Source: an uncultured Anaerolineae bacterium (GTDB lineage Bacteria > Chloroflexota > Anaerolineae > Promineifilales > Promineifilaceae). Taken from it: a DNA stretch of 64,000 bases. Under the pieces are notes generated by a model. The model worked only from the letters and a program-made list of their open reading frames with translations. It was not told where the DNA came from and made no database searches. The stretch lies in contig CAJQMR010000009.1 of the NCBI GenBank assembly GCA_905479495.1, positions 218,206 to 282,205 of the forward strand, in the 5' to 3' direction. The translations under genes and the position numbers were made by a program. This document shows, one piece after another, positions 37,039 to 46,877 of the stretch (position 1 is its first letter; every line of letters begins with the position of its first letter).

Positions 37039-39789
37039 ATGATTGATTTAACCCGTGGCACTGCCCACGATGTGTTTAGCTACAACAAAAACCCCCTCGA
37101 TGTCATTTTTTCACCCAAAAGCGTCGCCCTCATCGGGGCCACCGAGCGCGAAGGCAGTGTGGGCCGTACCATCTTGTGGAACCTGATGACCAACTCGTTT
37201 GGCGGCACCATCTTTCCCATTAATCCCAAACGCGCCAGCGTGATGGGCATCAAAGCGTATCCCAGCATTAGCGAGGTGCCGGAAAAGGTGGATTTAGCCA
37301 TCATTGTCACGCCCGCCCGTACCGTACCTGGCCTTATCCGCCAATGTGTGGATGCCGGTGTGAGAGGGGCCATCGTTATCTCGGCTGGGTTCAAGGAAAT
37401 TGGCCCCGAAGGCGTGAAGCTGGAACAGGAAATCCTGACAGAGGCACGTAAAGGACAAATGCGCATCATCGGCCCCAACTGCCTGGGTGTGATGAACCCA
37501 ATCAGCGGCCTGAATGCTACTTTTGCCAGCTCGATGGCCCGCCCCGGCACGGTAGGCTTCATCAGCCAAAGCGGGGCGCTGTTGACCTCCATTTTGGATT
37601 GGAGCTTCCGCGAAAATGTGGGCTTTAGTTCATTTGTTTCGATTGGTTCCATGCTCGATGTGGATTGGGGCGACCTGATTTATTATCTGGGTGATGATCC
37701 GCGTACCAAGAGCATTGTCATTTACATGGAATCAATTGGTAACGCTCGTTCCTTCCTCTCAGCGGCGCGAGATGTGGCTTTGACCAAACCAATCATTGTC
37801 ATTAAGCCCGGTCGCACCGAGGCAGCCGCTCAGGCCGCAGCCTCCCACACTGGCTCTCTTACCGGTAGTGACGAGGTGTTGGCCGCAGCGTTTCGTCGCT
37901 CTGGTGTTTTGCGAGTTGATTCGATTGACGATCTGTTCAATATGGCGGAGGTTTTGGCCAAGCAGCCTCGGCCACGCGGCCCGCGCCTGACGATTGTGAC
38001 AAACGCTGGTGGCCCTGGCGTGTTGGCCACGGATTCGTTGATTACCCACCGGGGTGAGCTAACGCAGCTCTCTGAAAAAACGATGGAAGAGCTAAACGAG
38101 TTTTTGCCGCAGCATTGGAGCCACAACAACCCGGTCGATATTTTAGGAGATGCCGATGCTGAGCGGTATGCCAAATCGATCCAGATTGCGGCCAACGATG
38201 AAAACAGTGATGGTCTGCTGGTCATTCTCACCCCCCAGGCGATGACAGACCCGACCCAGACGGCACAGGAGTTGAAGAAGCTATACGGCCGTCCCCCGCA
38301 ATACCAATACGGTAAACCAGTCCTGGCCAGTTGGATGGGTGGCGCAGACATCGCCAGCGGTGAGGCGATTTTAAATCAAGCCAACATTCCTACTTTTGCT
38401 TTTCCCGATACGGCCGCACGTATTTTCAATTACATGTGGCGTTACCAAAAGCGGCTGCAAAGCCTGTATGAAACACCCTTCCTGCCAGAAGAAAGCGAAG
38501 AAAGCCGCCAAAAAATCAGCGACATTACTCACCTGCTGGCCGATGTCCGCCAAACAGGGCGCACCATTTTAACCGAGTATGAATCGAAGCAGGTGTTGGC
38601 CTCTTATGGCATTCCCACTGTGGAAACGCGCCTGGCCACATCAGCCGATGAAGCGATAGCAATCGCCGAAGAGATGGGCTACCCGGTGGTACTCAAACTC
38701 AACTCGGAAACCATCACCCACAAAACCGATGTGGGCGGGGTGCGACTCGATCTAGCCACCGCCAGCGAGGTGCGTCACGCCTACACAACGATGGAGCAAT
38801 CTGTCACGGAGAAATACAGCGTTGAGGATTTCTTGGGTGTCACGGTCCAACCGATGTTGATGTTGAAGGATGGCTACGAATTAATCATTGGGGCCAGCCC
38901 GGACCCGCAGTTTGGTCCGGTGCTGCTGTTTGGTACGGGCGGAACGCTGGTCGAGGTGTTTAAAGATCGCGCCTTGGGCTTACCGCCGCTCACCACGACG
39001 TTGGCTCGCCGCATGATGGAACGCACCAAGATTTATAAGGCGTTGAAAGGGGTCCGGGGGCGTGACCCGGTTGACCTGGCTGCTTTAGAAGCGCTGCTGG
39101 TGCGGTTTGGCCAGTTGGTTGCCGATCAGCGTTGGATCAAAGAGATCGACATCAACCCACTTTTTGCCTCCTCTGACAATTTGATTGCCCTGGATGCCCG
39201 GGTGGTGCTGTATGAACCGGAGGTGACCGAGGATGAGCTACCTGAGCAGGCGATACGGCCGTATCCCGCCCAATACATCAAAAGTGCCACCACCGGAGAC
39301 GGCCTGGATATCACCCTGCGCCCCATCCGGCCCGAAGATGAGCCAAATATGGTGAATTTCCACGAAACGCTGTCGGAGCGGTCTGTCTACCTGCGCTACT
39401 TCCGGGCCTTCCAGTTGGACCAGCGTGTGGAGCATGAGCGGCTCACCCGCATCTGTTTTGTGGATTATGACCGGGACATGGCCATTGTGGTCACCCATAA
39501 AAACCCCAAAACGGAAGAAGAGGAAATTATTGCCGCTGGCCGCCTGACTAAAGAGCGCATTGGTGACGAAGCCGAATTTGCCATTTTGGTGAGTGACCGC
39601 TACCAGGGGCAGGGGGTTGGCACAGCCATGCTGGTGCATCTGCTGGAAATTGGCAAGCAGGAAGGCGTCAAGCGCGTGGTGGCCTATCTGCTGTCAGAAA
39701 ATCGCGGTATGCGAGCCATTTGCCTCAAGCTTGGCTTCCGCCTGGAGCGGGATGGCGAGCTAGTCAAGGCGATCATCGATCTGGATTAA
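37039..39789 (+). CDS. ADP-forming acyl-CoA synthetase fused to GNAT acetyltransferase
   Basis: A 916-residue fusion. Order: CoA-binding Rossmann domain ([21 protein letters not shown], about 25-150), succinyl-CoA synthetase-like catalytic domain with the likely phospho-His in [14 protein letters not shown] (about 275), ATP-grasp domain (about 490-720; [19 protein letters not shown] and later ATP-site motifs) and a C-terminal GNAT domain (about 745-915; [50 protein letters not shown]). It could make acetyl-CoA/ATP or, like Pat/PatZ, acetylate lysines in response to energy state. The retained His suggests the synthetase part is active. CAGGAG precedes the start, and a strong terminator follows. 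Confidence 0.9.
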   Translation: MIDLTRGTAHDVFSYNKNPLDVIFSPKSVALIGATEREGSVGRTILWNLMTNSFGGTIFPINPKRASVMGIKAYPSISEVPEKVDLAIIVTPARTVPGLIRQCVDAGVRGAIVISAGFKEIGPEGVKLEQEILTEARKGQMRIIGPNCLGVMNPISGLNATFASSMARPGTVGFISQSGALLTSILDWSFRENVGFSSFVSIGSMLDVDWGDLIYYLGDDPRTKSIVIYMESIGNARSFLSAARDVALTKPIIVIKPGRTEAAAQAAASHTGSLTGSDEVLAAAFRRSGVLRVDSIDDLFNMAEVLAKQPRPRGPRLTIVTNAGGPGVLATDSLITHRGELTQLSEKTMEELNEFLPQHWSHNNPVDILGDADAERYAKSIQIAANDENSDGLLVILTPQAMTDPTQTAQELKKLYGRPPQYQYGKPVLASWMGGADIASGEAILNQANIPTFAFPDTAARIFNYMWRYQKRLQSLYETPFLPEESEESRQKISDITHLLADVRQTGRTILTEYESKQVLASYGIPTVETRLATSADEAIAIAEEMGYPVVLKLNSETITHKTDVGGVRLDLATASEVRHAYTTMEQSVTEKYSVEDFLGVTVQPMLMLKDGYELIIGASPDPQFGPVLLFGTGGTLVEVFKDRALGLPPLTTTLARRMMERTKIYKALKGVRGRDPVDLAALEALLVRFGQLVADQRWIKEIDINPLFASSDNLIALDARVVLYEPEVTEDELPEQAIRPYPAQYIKSATTGDGLDITLRPIRPEDEPNMVNFHETLSERSVYLRYFRAFQLDQRVEHERLTRICFVDYDRDMAIVVTHKNPKTEEEEIIAAGRLTKERIGDEAEFAILVSDRYQGQGVGTAMLVHLLEIGKQEGVKRVVAYLLSENRGMRAICLKLGFRLERDGELVKAIIDLD

Positions 39790-39828
39790 GCGTATCTTTG
39801 AATTGACCAATTAGGTTTATTGAGTAGA

Positions 39829-39864
39829 AGCCCGGTTTCTTTGCGAAGCCGGGCTCTTTTTTTT
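39829..39864 (+). terminator. Intrinsic terminator of the acyl-CoA synthetase gene
   Basis: AGCCCGGTTTC pairs with GAAGCCGGGCT (one G-U), followed by eight T residues. Confidence 0.92.
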
Positions 39865-39920
39865 GCAAATTTGTTTTCCAGTGCCAGTTTCCCAAGATTT
39901 TAGGATGCATAAATTGGGCA

Positions 39921-39949
39921 TTGACACAGCTAAGGTAACTGCATACAAT
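39921..39949 (+). promoter_or_regulatory. Sigma-70-type promoter of the tetR/exporter operon
   Basis: TTGACA, a 17-base spacer and TACAAT: near-consensus. The -10 box overlaps the left end of a long palindrome, so a bound repressor would block it. Confidence 0.8.
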
Positions 39950-39982
39950 AATAAATAACTGACCGGTCAGTTATTTATTATT
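39947..39982. promoter_or_regulatory. 36-bp perfect palindrome, TetR operator
   Basis: Eighteen-base arms meet at GACC/GGTC; the core is ACTGACCGGTCAGT. It covers the -10/start region and ends 12 bases before the TetR gene's ATG, so it is most likely that protein's own operator (autoregulation). Confidence 0.85.
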
Positions 39983-39994
39983 CCAGAGGTGAAA

Positions 39995-40588
39995 ATGCCA
40001 CGACCAGATGTTTCTGAAGAACGAACACAACAAATTATTGCTGCGGCTATCAGTGCCTTTGTGAAGTTGGGCATTGCTAATACGCGCATGGAAGATATTG
40101 CTCAAGAAGCAGGCTTAAGTAAGGGCACGATCTACCTGTATTTCAAAAGCAGAGAAGAGCTAATATTTGCCATCCTTGATTCATTTATAGCGCGTGAATT
40201 GGCTTACGCGACTGAATTGCTAACCACAGATATTTCGGTGGTGGAAAAAATAAACAAACTGATAGACATTGTGGTGGCCGATATGGCGCAGATAAAACCA
40301 TTGACACCACTGTACCTGGATTTTATTGCACTCGCTGCCCGCGAGGAATCTGTTAGAGAGATTTTGCAAAAACCGTTTGACGAATTTATGGAGGTATTTT
40401 GTGCCTTAATTGAGCAAGGCGTGGCCAGCGGCGAGTTTCGGAATCTAAATGTGAAGGAAGTGGCGCTGGCGATGGGTACCTTGATTGATGGGTCGATTTT
40501 GATTTGGGTTTACGATCCTGAGTTTATCGATTTAGAACGACAAGTTAAGGCCAGCTTGCAATTGTTGCTGGATGGCATAACTGTTTGA
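39995..40588 (+). CDS. TetR/AcrR-family repressor of the exporter operon
   Basis: A 197-residue regulator. The N-terminal helix-turn-helix (about residues 10-55) reads QIIAAAISAFVKLGIANTRMEDIAQEAGLSKGTIYLYFKSREEL, typical for TetR. The helical C-terminal ligand domain follows. The ATG at 39995 with AGAGGTGA upstream is preferred to a GTG two codons earlier. It is the first gene of a run of seven same-strand genes encoding an ABC exporter, reminiscent of CecR (YbiH) next to ybhGFSR in E. coli. It probably binds the 36-bp palindrome and is released by the exported compound or a related ligand. Confidence 0.9.
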   Translation: MPRPDVSEERTQQIIAAAISAFVKLGIANTRMEDIAQEAGLSKGTIYLYFKSREELIFAILDSFIARELAYATELLTTDISVVEKINKLIDIVVADMAQIKPLTPLYLDFIALAAREESVREILQKPFDEFMEVFCALIEQGVASGEFRNLNVKEVALAMGTLIDGSILIWVYDPEFIDLERQVKASLQLLLDGITV

Positions 40589-40597
40589 GGTGAGAAA

Positions 40598-40867
40598 ATG
40601 GATATTCTGATTTTGTTGGTTGTCATGGTTGTGGTTGGTTTGGTGATGGGTTGGGTTGCTGGCCTCATTTGGAAAGAAAACCGGCCGATTGGGGTGCAGG
40701 GCGATTATGTGGTGGCGGTGGTTACGGCCGTAATCGTTGGCCTGCTCGATTGGTATGTCATCCCCGCGATGGGCTTTAGTCAGGGCCTGGTCTATGTGGG
40801 CGTGGCGCTGGAGCCTGCCCTCAGCGTATTGCTGGTCTTGTGGATCATTCGCAAGGCAAAACAGTAA
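40598..40867 (+). CDS. Small membrane protein of unknown function
   Basis: An 89-residue protein with three hydrophobic segments (LILLVVMVVVGLVMGWVAGLIW, VVAVVTAVIVGLLDWYVIPAMG, LVYVGVALEPALSVLLVLWII) and a basic end. It is loosely like GlsB/YeaQ proteins but I cannot assign it. GAGGTGAGAAA precedes the ATG. Its nine-base distance from the tetR stop and its end just before the ATPase suggest co-transcription; it may be an accessory part of the exporter. Confidence 0.7.
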   Translation: MDILILLVVMVVVGLVMGWVAGLIWKENRPIGVQGDYVVAVVTAVIVGLLDWYVIPAMGFSQGLVYVGVALEPALSVLLVLWIIRKAKQ

Positions 40868-40878
40868 ATCGGCCTGTC

Positions 40879-41808
40879 ATGAGCGATCCTATCATTTACA
40901 CTCAGGCGTTAACGCGTGATTTTGGCGATGTCCATGCGGTCGATTCTTTAGACCTGGCCATCCAGCCCGGCACGCTGTTTGGCCTGGTAGGGCCAGATGG
41001 TGCCGGCAAAACGACCACGCTGCGTCTTCTGGCCGGTTTGCTCAAGGTAACCAGCGGCTCGGCCACGGTAGCTGGCTTTGATCTCGCCACGCAAGCGGAA
41101 GCCATTAAACCGCACATCGGCTACATGGCGCAGCAGTTTAGTTTGTATGCCCAGCTTTCTGTGTTGGAAAATTTGCAATTTTTTGCCGAAATTTACGAGG
41201 TGCCCCGCGCCGACATGGCGGAACGCACCGAACGCCTGCTGACCTTTGCCGGGCTGACCGAATTTAAGGAACGGCGCGCCGCCCATCTCTCCGGGGGAAT
41301 GCAAAAGAAGCTGGCCCTGGCCTGTACACTCATCCACGAACCCAAGATTTTGCTCCTGGATGAGCCAACCACAGGGGTAGATCCCATTTCTCGCCGCGAA
41401 TTTTGGAACATCCTCACTGATTTATACGCGGAGGGCATCACCATTGTGGTGAGCACCCCGTACATGGATGAAGCAGACCGCTGCTCAGAAGTGGGCTTGC
41501 TGTATGCTGGCAAGCTGGCCATGTGTGCCCCGCCGGAACAGATTCGCGGCCAAATTGAAGGGGAAATGATTGCCCTTGTGCCTGCCCAATGGCAGGCGGC
41601 TCGTGACCTCATCGAGCCGCTGCCGGGTGTGTTTGAGGTGCAAACGTATGGCGAAGCACTGCATGTTTTGGTGGACAACGCCGAGCAACGACTGCCAGAG
41701 ATTACGGCCGTTCTCACCCAAGCCGGTATCGATTACAGTGGCGCTCGCCCCGCGCCCACCCGAATGGAAGAAGCGTTTATCTCTTTAATCAGGCAGATGG
41801 AGGCCTAA
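40879..41808 (+). CDS. ABC exporter ATP-binding protein (first)
   Basis: A 309-residue ATPase of the ABC-2/CcmA type. Walker A GPDGAGKTTT, Q-loop MAQQFSLY, signature HLSGGMQKK, Walker B ILLLDEPTTGVDP, and a C-terminal extension usual for drug/sugar-polymer exporters. The conserved switch His is replaced: the family VTTHYMDEA here reads VSTPYMDEA, so the H-loop residue is Pro. This may be the less active site of a pair with the second ATPase (44139-45083), which keeps the His. In E. coli the matching protein YbhF fuses both ATPases. Confidence 0.9.
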   Translation: MSDPIIYTQALTRDFGDVHAVDSLDLAIQPGTLFGLVGPDGAGKTTTLRLLAGLLKVTSGSATVAGFDLATQAEAIKPHIGYMAQQFSLYAQLSVLENLQFFAEIYEVPRADMAERTERLLTFAGLTEFKERRAAHLSGGMQKKLALACTLIHEPKILLLDEPTTGVDPISRREFWNILTDLYAEGITIVVSTPYMDEADRCSEVGLLYAGKLAMCAPPEQIRGQIEGEMIALVPAQWQAARDLIEPLPGVFEVQTYGEALHVLVDNAEQRLPEITAVLTQAGIDYSGARPAPTRMEEAFISLIRQMEA

Positions 41809-41814
41809 GCTGCC

Positions 41815-42948
41815 ATGTCATTTCGTCGTTTACGGGCCATTGCCCGCAAAGAAATTCACCACATTTGGCGCGACCGATCCACGCTGATTTTGGTTTTGCT
41901 CACGCCCACGGCGCTGCTCTTTTTGATGGCCTATGCGCTGACGGTGGAGATTCAGCATGTGCCAGTGGCTGTGTTGGATTACGGCCGTTCCGCCACCTCC
42001 CGCAACTTTGTGCAACACCTTACCGCTGGCGACGATCTGGACCTTTACGCTCAGGTAGATTCCCCAGAAGAAATTGACGCCATGCTCATGCGCGGCGAAA
42101 TAAAAGCGGCCCTGATTTTGCCGCCGGACTTTGATGAAGCCTTGCTTTCTTTGCAAGGGCTGCCGCTGCAAATCATCATTGATGGCACCGAGCCGGAAAG
42201 CGGCGGTTTTGCCGTGGAGCATATGGGGCAGCGTGCCGAACAGTTTGTCAGCCAACTGCTGGCAGCTGATTTGCAGGCAGCCGGACTTTCCGCTAACGCG
42301 CTGCAGCCCATCGATCTGCGCGTGCGCACCTGGTACAACCCTGGCCTCAAATCGCGCAACGATTTGATTCCCGGCCTGATCTCTATTGTCTTAGGCTTCC
42401 CGGCCTTAACGGTGGCGCTGACGCTGGCTCACGAGCGGGAGCATGGCACGATGGAGCAGCTGATGGCCACGCCTGTTGGCCGCAGTGAACTGCTGCTGGG
42501 CAAGATGGTGCCCTACGTGGTTGTGGGACTGCTCAATGCCATCTTCATTCCGTTGTTGGCTATGCTGTGGTTTAAGGTGCCGTTTAACGGCAATTTCCTG
42601 CTGTTTTTTGGGCTTTCGGCCGTTTTTTTGTTCGCCATTTTGGGCGTGGGGCTGGTCATTGGCGTTTTCATGCGCAGCCAGGCGGCGGCGTTGGCCCTCT
42701 CTTTTTTGCTCATCTTTTTCCCTGGATTTTTTATGACGGGCATCTTTTTCCCCACGGTGGCCATGCCGGAGGTGGTGCGCCTGGAGGCGCTGGGCTTGCC
42801 GGGCACGCATTATGCCGTGATCACGCGGGGCATCTTTTTGCCCGGTGTGGGGCTGGATGTGCTGTGGCCGTATGCGGTGATGATGTTTGGCTTGGGCGTT
42901 GCCTTCGTCGGGGTGGCAGCCCTGTTTTTTAGGAAGAAATTGGCATGA
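41815..42948 (+). CDS. ABC-2 type permease (YbhS-like, first)
   Basis: A 377-residue ABC-2 membrane protein. An N-terminal membrane helix (LILVLLTPTALLFLMAYAL) is followed by a large outside loop (about 45-185) and five more helices (about 190-375). The middle segment LAHEREHGTMEQLMATPVGRSELLLGKMVPY is the family's coupling-helix region. It starts six bases after the ATPase stop and overlaps the next permease by four bases, so translation is coupled. Confidence 0.9.
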   Translation: MSFRRLRAIARKEIHHIWRDRSTLILVLLTPTALLFLMAYALTVEIQHVPVAVLDYGRSATSRNFVQHLTAGDDLDLYAQVDSPEEIDAMLMRGEIKAALILPPDFDEALLSLQGLPLQIIIDGTEPESGGFAVEHMGQRAEQFVSQLLAADLQAAGLSANALQPIDLRVRTWYNPGLKSRNDLIPGLISIVLGFPALTVALTLAHEREHGTMEQLMATPVGRSELLLGKMVPYVVVGLLNAIFIPLLAMLWFKVPFNGNFLLFFGLSAVFLFAILGVGLVIGVFMRSQAAALALSFLLIFFPGFFMTGIFFPTVAMPEVVRLEALGLPGTHYAVITRGIFLPGVGLDVLWPYAVMMFGLGVAFVGVAALFFRKKLA

Positions 42949-44069
42949 TAACGCGCATTTCAAGTCTGGTTGTGAAAGAGTTTATTCATCTGCGCCGGGA
43001 TTGGTGGCTGCCCGCTTTTATGCTCATCGGTGGTCTAATGGAGCTGCTGCTGGTTGGTTGGGCTACGTCGCGGCCGATTACCAATTTGCCCCTCATGGTG
43101 TGGGACCAGGACATGAGCGCGGCCAGCCGGTCGGCCGTTACCGCCCTGGAAAACACGGGAACCTTTCAGTTGGTAGCCCCAGCCAGCAACATGCAAACCA
43201 TCACCGAGGCAATGGATCGTGGGGAGATTAACGCGGCGGTTATTATTCCGCCCGATTATTCGACGAAGCTGGCTAGTGTGACTGGAACGGCCGTTTTGCC
43301 AGTCATGCTCAATGGGGCAGAAAGCATCCCAGCCCGCACTGCGCTGCAAGCGATCGAAGGGGTGGCCAACGAACTGGGGACCCAGGTGGCCATCCAGCGC
43401 CTGGGTTTTGCCGCCGACAGCTTTGCCGGGTTTGATCCCAGCCTACGCGTCTGGTTCAACGAAAGCCTCAGCGAAGCGCTCTACACGGTGCCTGCCGAAT
43501 TGGGGCTGATGCTGGAATTTGTGGTGCTGCTCTTTGCTGCGCTTGCCTTTACCCGCGAGCGGGAGCTGGGCACGCTGGAACAACTATTGGTGATGCCTTT
43601 TTCCTCATTGGAAATCATTATCGGCAAAGCTGTACCGGTTGTCATCATCGGTTTTGTTAGCTTTAACATGATGTTGGCCATGGTGCATCTGGCCTTTGCC
43701 GTGCCGCTGCGCGGCTCGCTGCTGCTGTTGGAACTGCTGGCGGCCGGATATTTGCTGGTGGAACTGAGCAAAGGCATGGTGATTTCGATCATTGCCCGCA
43801 CCCAGCACCAGGCGTTTTTGCTGGTGCTGATGGTGGGCATGATTGATTTCATGTTTACCGGCTATGCCGCCCCGGTGGAGTCGATGCCCCAGGTATTGCA
43901 GCTCTTGGCCAATGCGATTCCAGCCCACCATTGGCTGAATATTTTCCGTGGCATTTTGCTGAAGGGTGCTGGTTTGCCGGTTCTTTGGCCCAGCGTGCTG
44001 GCTCTGGCAATTTTGGGGGCGGTGATTGTGCCCTTCTCCCTGCGGTTTGTCCGGCGGGCGTTGGATTAG
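42945..44069 (+). CDS. ABC-2 type permease (YbhR-like, second)
   Basis: A 374-residue homologue of the preceding permease, with the same plan: N-terminal helix, long external loop (about 45-180) and five helices. TRERELGTLEQLLVMPFSSLEIIIGKAVPV is the coupling segment. The pair forms the heterodimeric channel of the exporter. The start ATGA overlaps the previous stop. It is followed by a GAGATTG-type hairpin before the second ATPase. Confidence 0.9.
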   Translation: MITRISSLVVKEFIHLRRDWWLPAFMLIGGLMELLLVGWATSRPITNLPLMVWDQDMSAASRSAVTALENTGTFQLVAPASNMQTITEAMDRGEINAAVIIPPDYSTKLASVTGTAVLPVMLNGAESIPARTALQAIEGVANELGTQVAIQRLGFAADSFAGFDPSLRVWFNESLSEALYTVPAELGLMLEFVVLLFAALAFTRERELGTLEQLLVMPFSSLEIIIGKAVPVVIIGFVSFNMMLAMVHLAFAVPLRGSLLLLELLAAGYLLVELSKGMVISIIARTQHQAFLLVLMVGMIDFMFTGYAAPVESMPQVLQLLANAIPAHHWLNIFRGILLKGAGLPVLWPSVLALAILGAVIVPFSLRFVRRALD

Positions 44070-44078
44070 TTTTGGATA

Positions 44079-44130
44079 GGAGATTGGGGACTGGAGATTG
44101 GAGACTGAAAATCTCTAATCTCCAATCTCC
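44079..44130. repeat. GAGATTG-family hairpin between exporter genes
   Basis: GGAGATTGG...GGAGATTGGAGACT on the left and AATCTCTAATCTCCAATCTCC on the right form a long stem inside the operon. It lies eight bases before the next start and replaces the place where a ribosome site would be. Confidence 0.75.
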
Positions 44131-44138
44131 CAAATAAG

Positions 44139-45083
44139 ATGATGAATTCAAACACAACAGTAATTTTGGTGGAAGATTTGACTAAGCGGTTTGGGGAGTT
44201 TACGGCCGTTAACCAAATCAACTTCCAGGTCAAGCGTGGTGAAATATTTGGCTTTTTGGGTCCTAATGGCTCCGGCAAAACCACGACTATTCGCATGATG
44301 CTGGGCCTGATGCAGCCGACGTTGGGCAGCATTCAGGTGCTGAACATGGATGTGAGTCGTCGTGGCAAAGAAATACGGCCGCAAGTAGGCTACATGTCGC
44401 AGCGGTTCAGCCTATACAACGATTTAACCGTGCAGCAAAACCTGCAATTTTACGGCAAGGCATATGGGCTGAACGGCGGCACACTTAAAGAGCGCATGGC
44501 GTCTGCCCTGAAAATGGCCGGGCTGGAAGGACGTGAGCATACCCTTACCCGCGAACTTTCTGGTGGTTGGCGGCAGCGGTTGGCTCTCAGCGTGGCCATC
44601 ATTCACCGGCCTGTGCTTATTTTCCTGGATGAGCCAACGGCTGGAGTGGACCCCGTTTCTCGCCGCACCTTTTGGGATTTGCTGTATCGCCTTGTGGCGG
44701 ATGGCATCACGGTCTTTGTAACCACGCATTACATGGACGAAGCGGAACATTGCCACCGGTTGGCCCTGATTCAACGAGGTTCCTTAATTGCCACCGGCTC
44801 CCCGACGGAAATCAAGCAGGAGATGATGCGTGGCGAGGTGTTAGAGATTGCCACGACCAATGCCATCGAAACGATGCGGCTGTTGCGGGAGGCAAGTGAG
44901 ACCAATCGGCTGCCGTTAGCGGAAGTGGAACTGTATGGGTCTTTGGTTCATGTGGTCGCCCCGGAAATGGCATCGGTCCAACACGGCATTGCTGAACTGT
45001 TGCGCGAGGCGGGCATTGAACCGCAGGCCATGGCGGTGATTGAGCCGTCGCTGGAAGATGCCTTCATTGCTAGTATGCATTGA
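44139..45083 (+). CDS. ABC exporter ATP-binding protein (second)
   Basis: A 314-residue ABC ATPase with Walker A GPNGSGKTTT, Q-loop MSQRFSLY, a variant signature ELSGGWRQR, Walker B LIFLDEPTAGVDP and H-loop VTTHYMDEAEH. It is a diverged partner of the first ATPase. Here the signature differs but the catalytic His is kept, while the first has the reverse, so the two probably form one working asymmetric pair. Its last four bases overlap the extended frame of the adaptor gene. Confidence 0.9.
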   Translation: MMNSNTTVILVEDLTKRFGEFTAVNQINFQVKRGEIFGFLGPNGSGKTTTIRMMLGLMQPTLGSIQVLNMDVSRRGKEIRPQVGYMSQRFSLYNDLTVQQNLQFYGKAYGLNGGTLKERMASALKMAGLEGREHTLTRELSGGWRQRLALSVAIIHRPVLIFLDEPTAGVDPVSRRTFWDLLYRLVADGITVFVTTHYMDEAEHCHRLALIQRGSLIATGSPTEIKQEMMRGEVLEIATTNAIETMRLLREASETNRLPLAEVELYGSLVHVVAPEMASVQHGIAELLREAGIEPQAMAVIEPSLEDAFIASMH

Positions 45084-45106
45084 GGCTGAAATTGTCAGAG
45101 GTAAAG

Positions 45107-46702
45107 ATGAAATCTAAAAGAACAACACAATTATTAATCTTTTTTAGTTTGCTTGTTTTTCTATCAGCATGCAGCTCGCTGACTGCCAGTAACGACGATG
45201 GTGTTTTGGAAGCGTCGGGCATCATCGAGACGGTGGAAGTTGCCGTCGCGCCGGAGGTAAACGGCCGTATCGCTGAAATATTCGTAAACAAGGGCGATTC
45301 GGTTGATGTGGGCGATCCGCTCTTCCGCATTGAGGATGATGTGCTGGCTGCCCAACGAGAGCAGGCGGTCACCGCCCTGGAAACTGCCCGAGCCAGCGTG
45401 GACCTGGCTCATGCCGCCAAAGAAACGGCCGCTGCGGCATTAGAACCAGCCCATACGGCCGTTAGTGCTGCCCAAGCTACTGTCGAAACGGCCCAAGTGG
45501 CCGTCACCGCTGCCCAGGCGAATGTGCAGGCAGCCCAAGCTGGCGTTGCCGGGGCAGAAACCGCCTATCAGATGGCGGTCGCTGCTGCCCGACAGGCAGA
45601 CCTACCCAACCGGACGGCCGCCTGGGACCAGGATCAGCCAGATGCTTTTGAGACGCCGCCTTGGTACTTCCAAAATGGAGAAACGCTGGCTGCATCTGAG
45701 GCAGAAATTGCAGCAGCTGAAGCGGCCCTAAACTCTGAACAGACCAATTATTCGGCCGTGATGAACGATCCCCGCTTTCAAGATTTGCTAGAGGCCGAAG
45801 CGCGCCTGGCGGAAGCGCAAACGGCGTTTTTGGTGGCGGATGAACTGCGCGGGCGGGCGATTGCCCAAAACGATGATGAGCCAATTGATGCCTTTGTACA
45901 GGATTTATACGATACGGCCGTTGCCGAACTAGATGCGGCACAGCTTAGCTACAACCAACTGCTGTCTAACCAGGCCGCCACAGAGGTGTTAGAAGCCAGA
46001 GCACGCCTGGCTGCGGCGCAAGAGCGGTATGAGATTGCTCTGGATCATCACACGGCCCTGTTGACCGGTGAAGATTCGTTGTCGGTGCAGGCGGTTGCCG
46101 CTGCCCTGGAGCAGGCACAAGCGTCTGTGGGGGCAGCCGAAGCAGGCGTTGCCCTGGCAGAATCAAATGTAACCCAGGCGGAAATTGGGGTGGCCCAGGC
46201 GGAAGCGGCGTTGGGGCAAGTAAACGCCTCGATTGAGCAGGCAGATGCCGGCATACGGCAGGCGGAAGCAGGCGTGGCCCAGGCCGAGGCGGCGCTGGCG
46301 TTGCTGGATTTGCAAATGGAGAAGTTGACGGTGCATACGGCCGTTGCCGGGGTCATCATGACGCGTACTGCAGAACCGGGTGAACTAATCCAGCCGGGCA
46401 TGACGGCACTCATCATTGGGCAACTGGATGAGCTAACCGTGACCGTTTACATTCCCGAAAATCGGTATGGGCAGATCAACCTTGGTGATGAGGCCACAGT
46501 GACGGTGGATTCTTTTACTGGTGAGACATTTACGGCCGTTGTCGTGCGCATTGCGGACCAGGCTGAATTTACTCCGCGCAATGTGCAAACCAGCGAGGAG
46601 CGCCAAACCACAGTTTACGCTGTAGAATTAGCAGTCACCGACGAGGCTACCCAGCTAAAGCCAGGCATGCCCGCCGATGTTCGTTTCGATATAAATAAAT
46701 AA
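45107..46702 (+). CDS. HlyD-family membrane fusion lipoprotein
   Basis: A 531-residue adaptor. A signal ends at the lipobox FLSAC, so it is anchored by lipid on the outer face of the cytoplasmic membrane. Barrel-sandwich halves (ASGIIETVEVAVAPEVNGRIAEIFVNKGDSVDVG and later LTVHTAVAGVIMTRTAEPGELIQPG) flank a very long Ala/Gln-rich coiled coil with repeated AQAxVxxAQ blocks (about 85-410). In E. coli the matching part is YbhG. AGAGGTAAAG precedes the chosen ATG. The coiled coil is longer than in many relatives. It suggests a tunnel through a thick wall or a second membrane. Confidence 0.88.
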   Translation: MKSKRTTQLLIFFSLLVFLSACSSLTASNDDGVLEASGIIETVEVAVAPEVNGRIAEIFVNKGDSVDVGDPLFRIEDDVLAAQREQAVTALETARASVDLAHAAKETAAAALEPAHTAVSAAQATVETAQVAVTAAQANVQAAQAGVAGAETAYQMAVAAARQADLPNRTAAWDQDQPDAFETPPWYFQNGETLAASEAEIAAAEAALNSEQTNYSAVMNDPRFQDLLEAEARLAEAQTAFLVADELRGRAIAQNDDEPIDAFVQDLYDTAVAELDAAQLSYNQLLSNQAATEVLEARARLAAAQERYEIALDHHTALLTGEDSLSVQAVAAALEQAQASVGAAEAGVALAESNVTQAEIGVAQAEAALGQVNASIEQADAGIRQAEAGVAQAEAALALLDLQMEKLTVHTAVAGVIMTRTAEPGELIQPGMTALIIGQLDELTVTVYIPENRYGQINLGDEATVTVDSFTGETFTAVVVRIADQAEFTPRNVQTSEERQTTVYAVELAVTDEATQLKPGMPADVRFDINK

Positions 46703-46716
46703 ATTGTTTCTGGATG

Positions 46717-46760
46717 CAGATAAACGTGGATAAAGAACAAAACCTGCGTTTATCTGTGTC
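46717..46760. repeat. Intergenic inverted repeat with GCAGATAAACG arms
   Basis: GCAGATAAACGTGG on the left and CCTGCGTTTATCTGTG on the right, 14 bases past the exporter operon. It may terminate it; no T-run follows. Confidence 0.6.
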
Positions 46761-46819
46761 CTATTTACTTGTCTAAAACGAAACGCTTGAAAACTGGTCC
46801 CCTATCTTCAATACTAATA

Positions 46820-46848
46820 TTGACGAGATACCTTTAATTCCCTACAAT
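46820..46848 (+). promoter_or_regulatory. Promoter of the nucleoside importer operon
   Basis: TTGACG, a 17-base spacer and TACAAT, giving a leader of about 115 bases before the ATG at 46969. Confidence 0.75.
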
Positions 46849-46877
46849 CTCACAACTTCATAAAAACGCCTGAAGTA

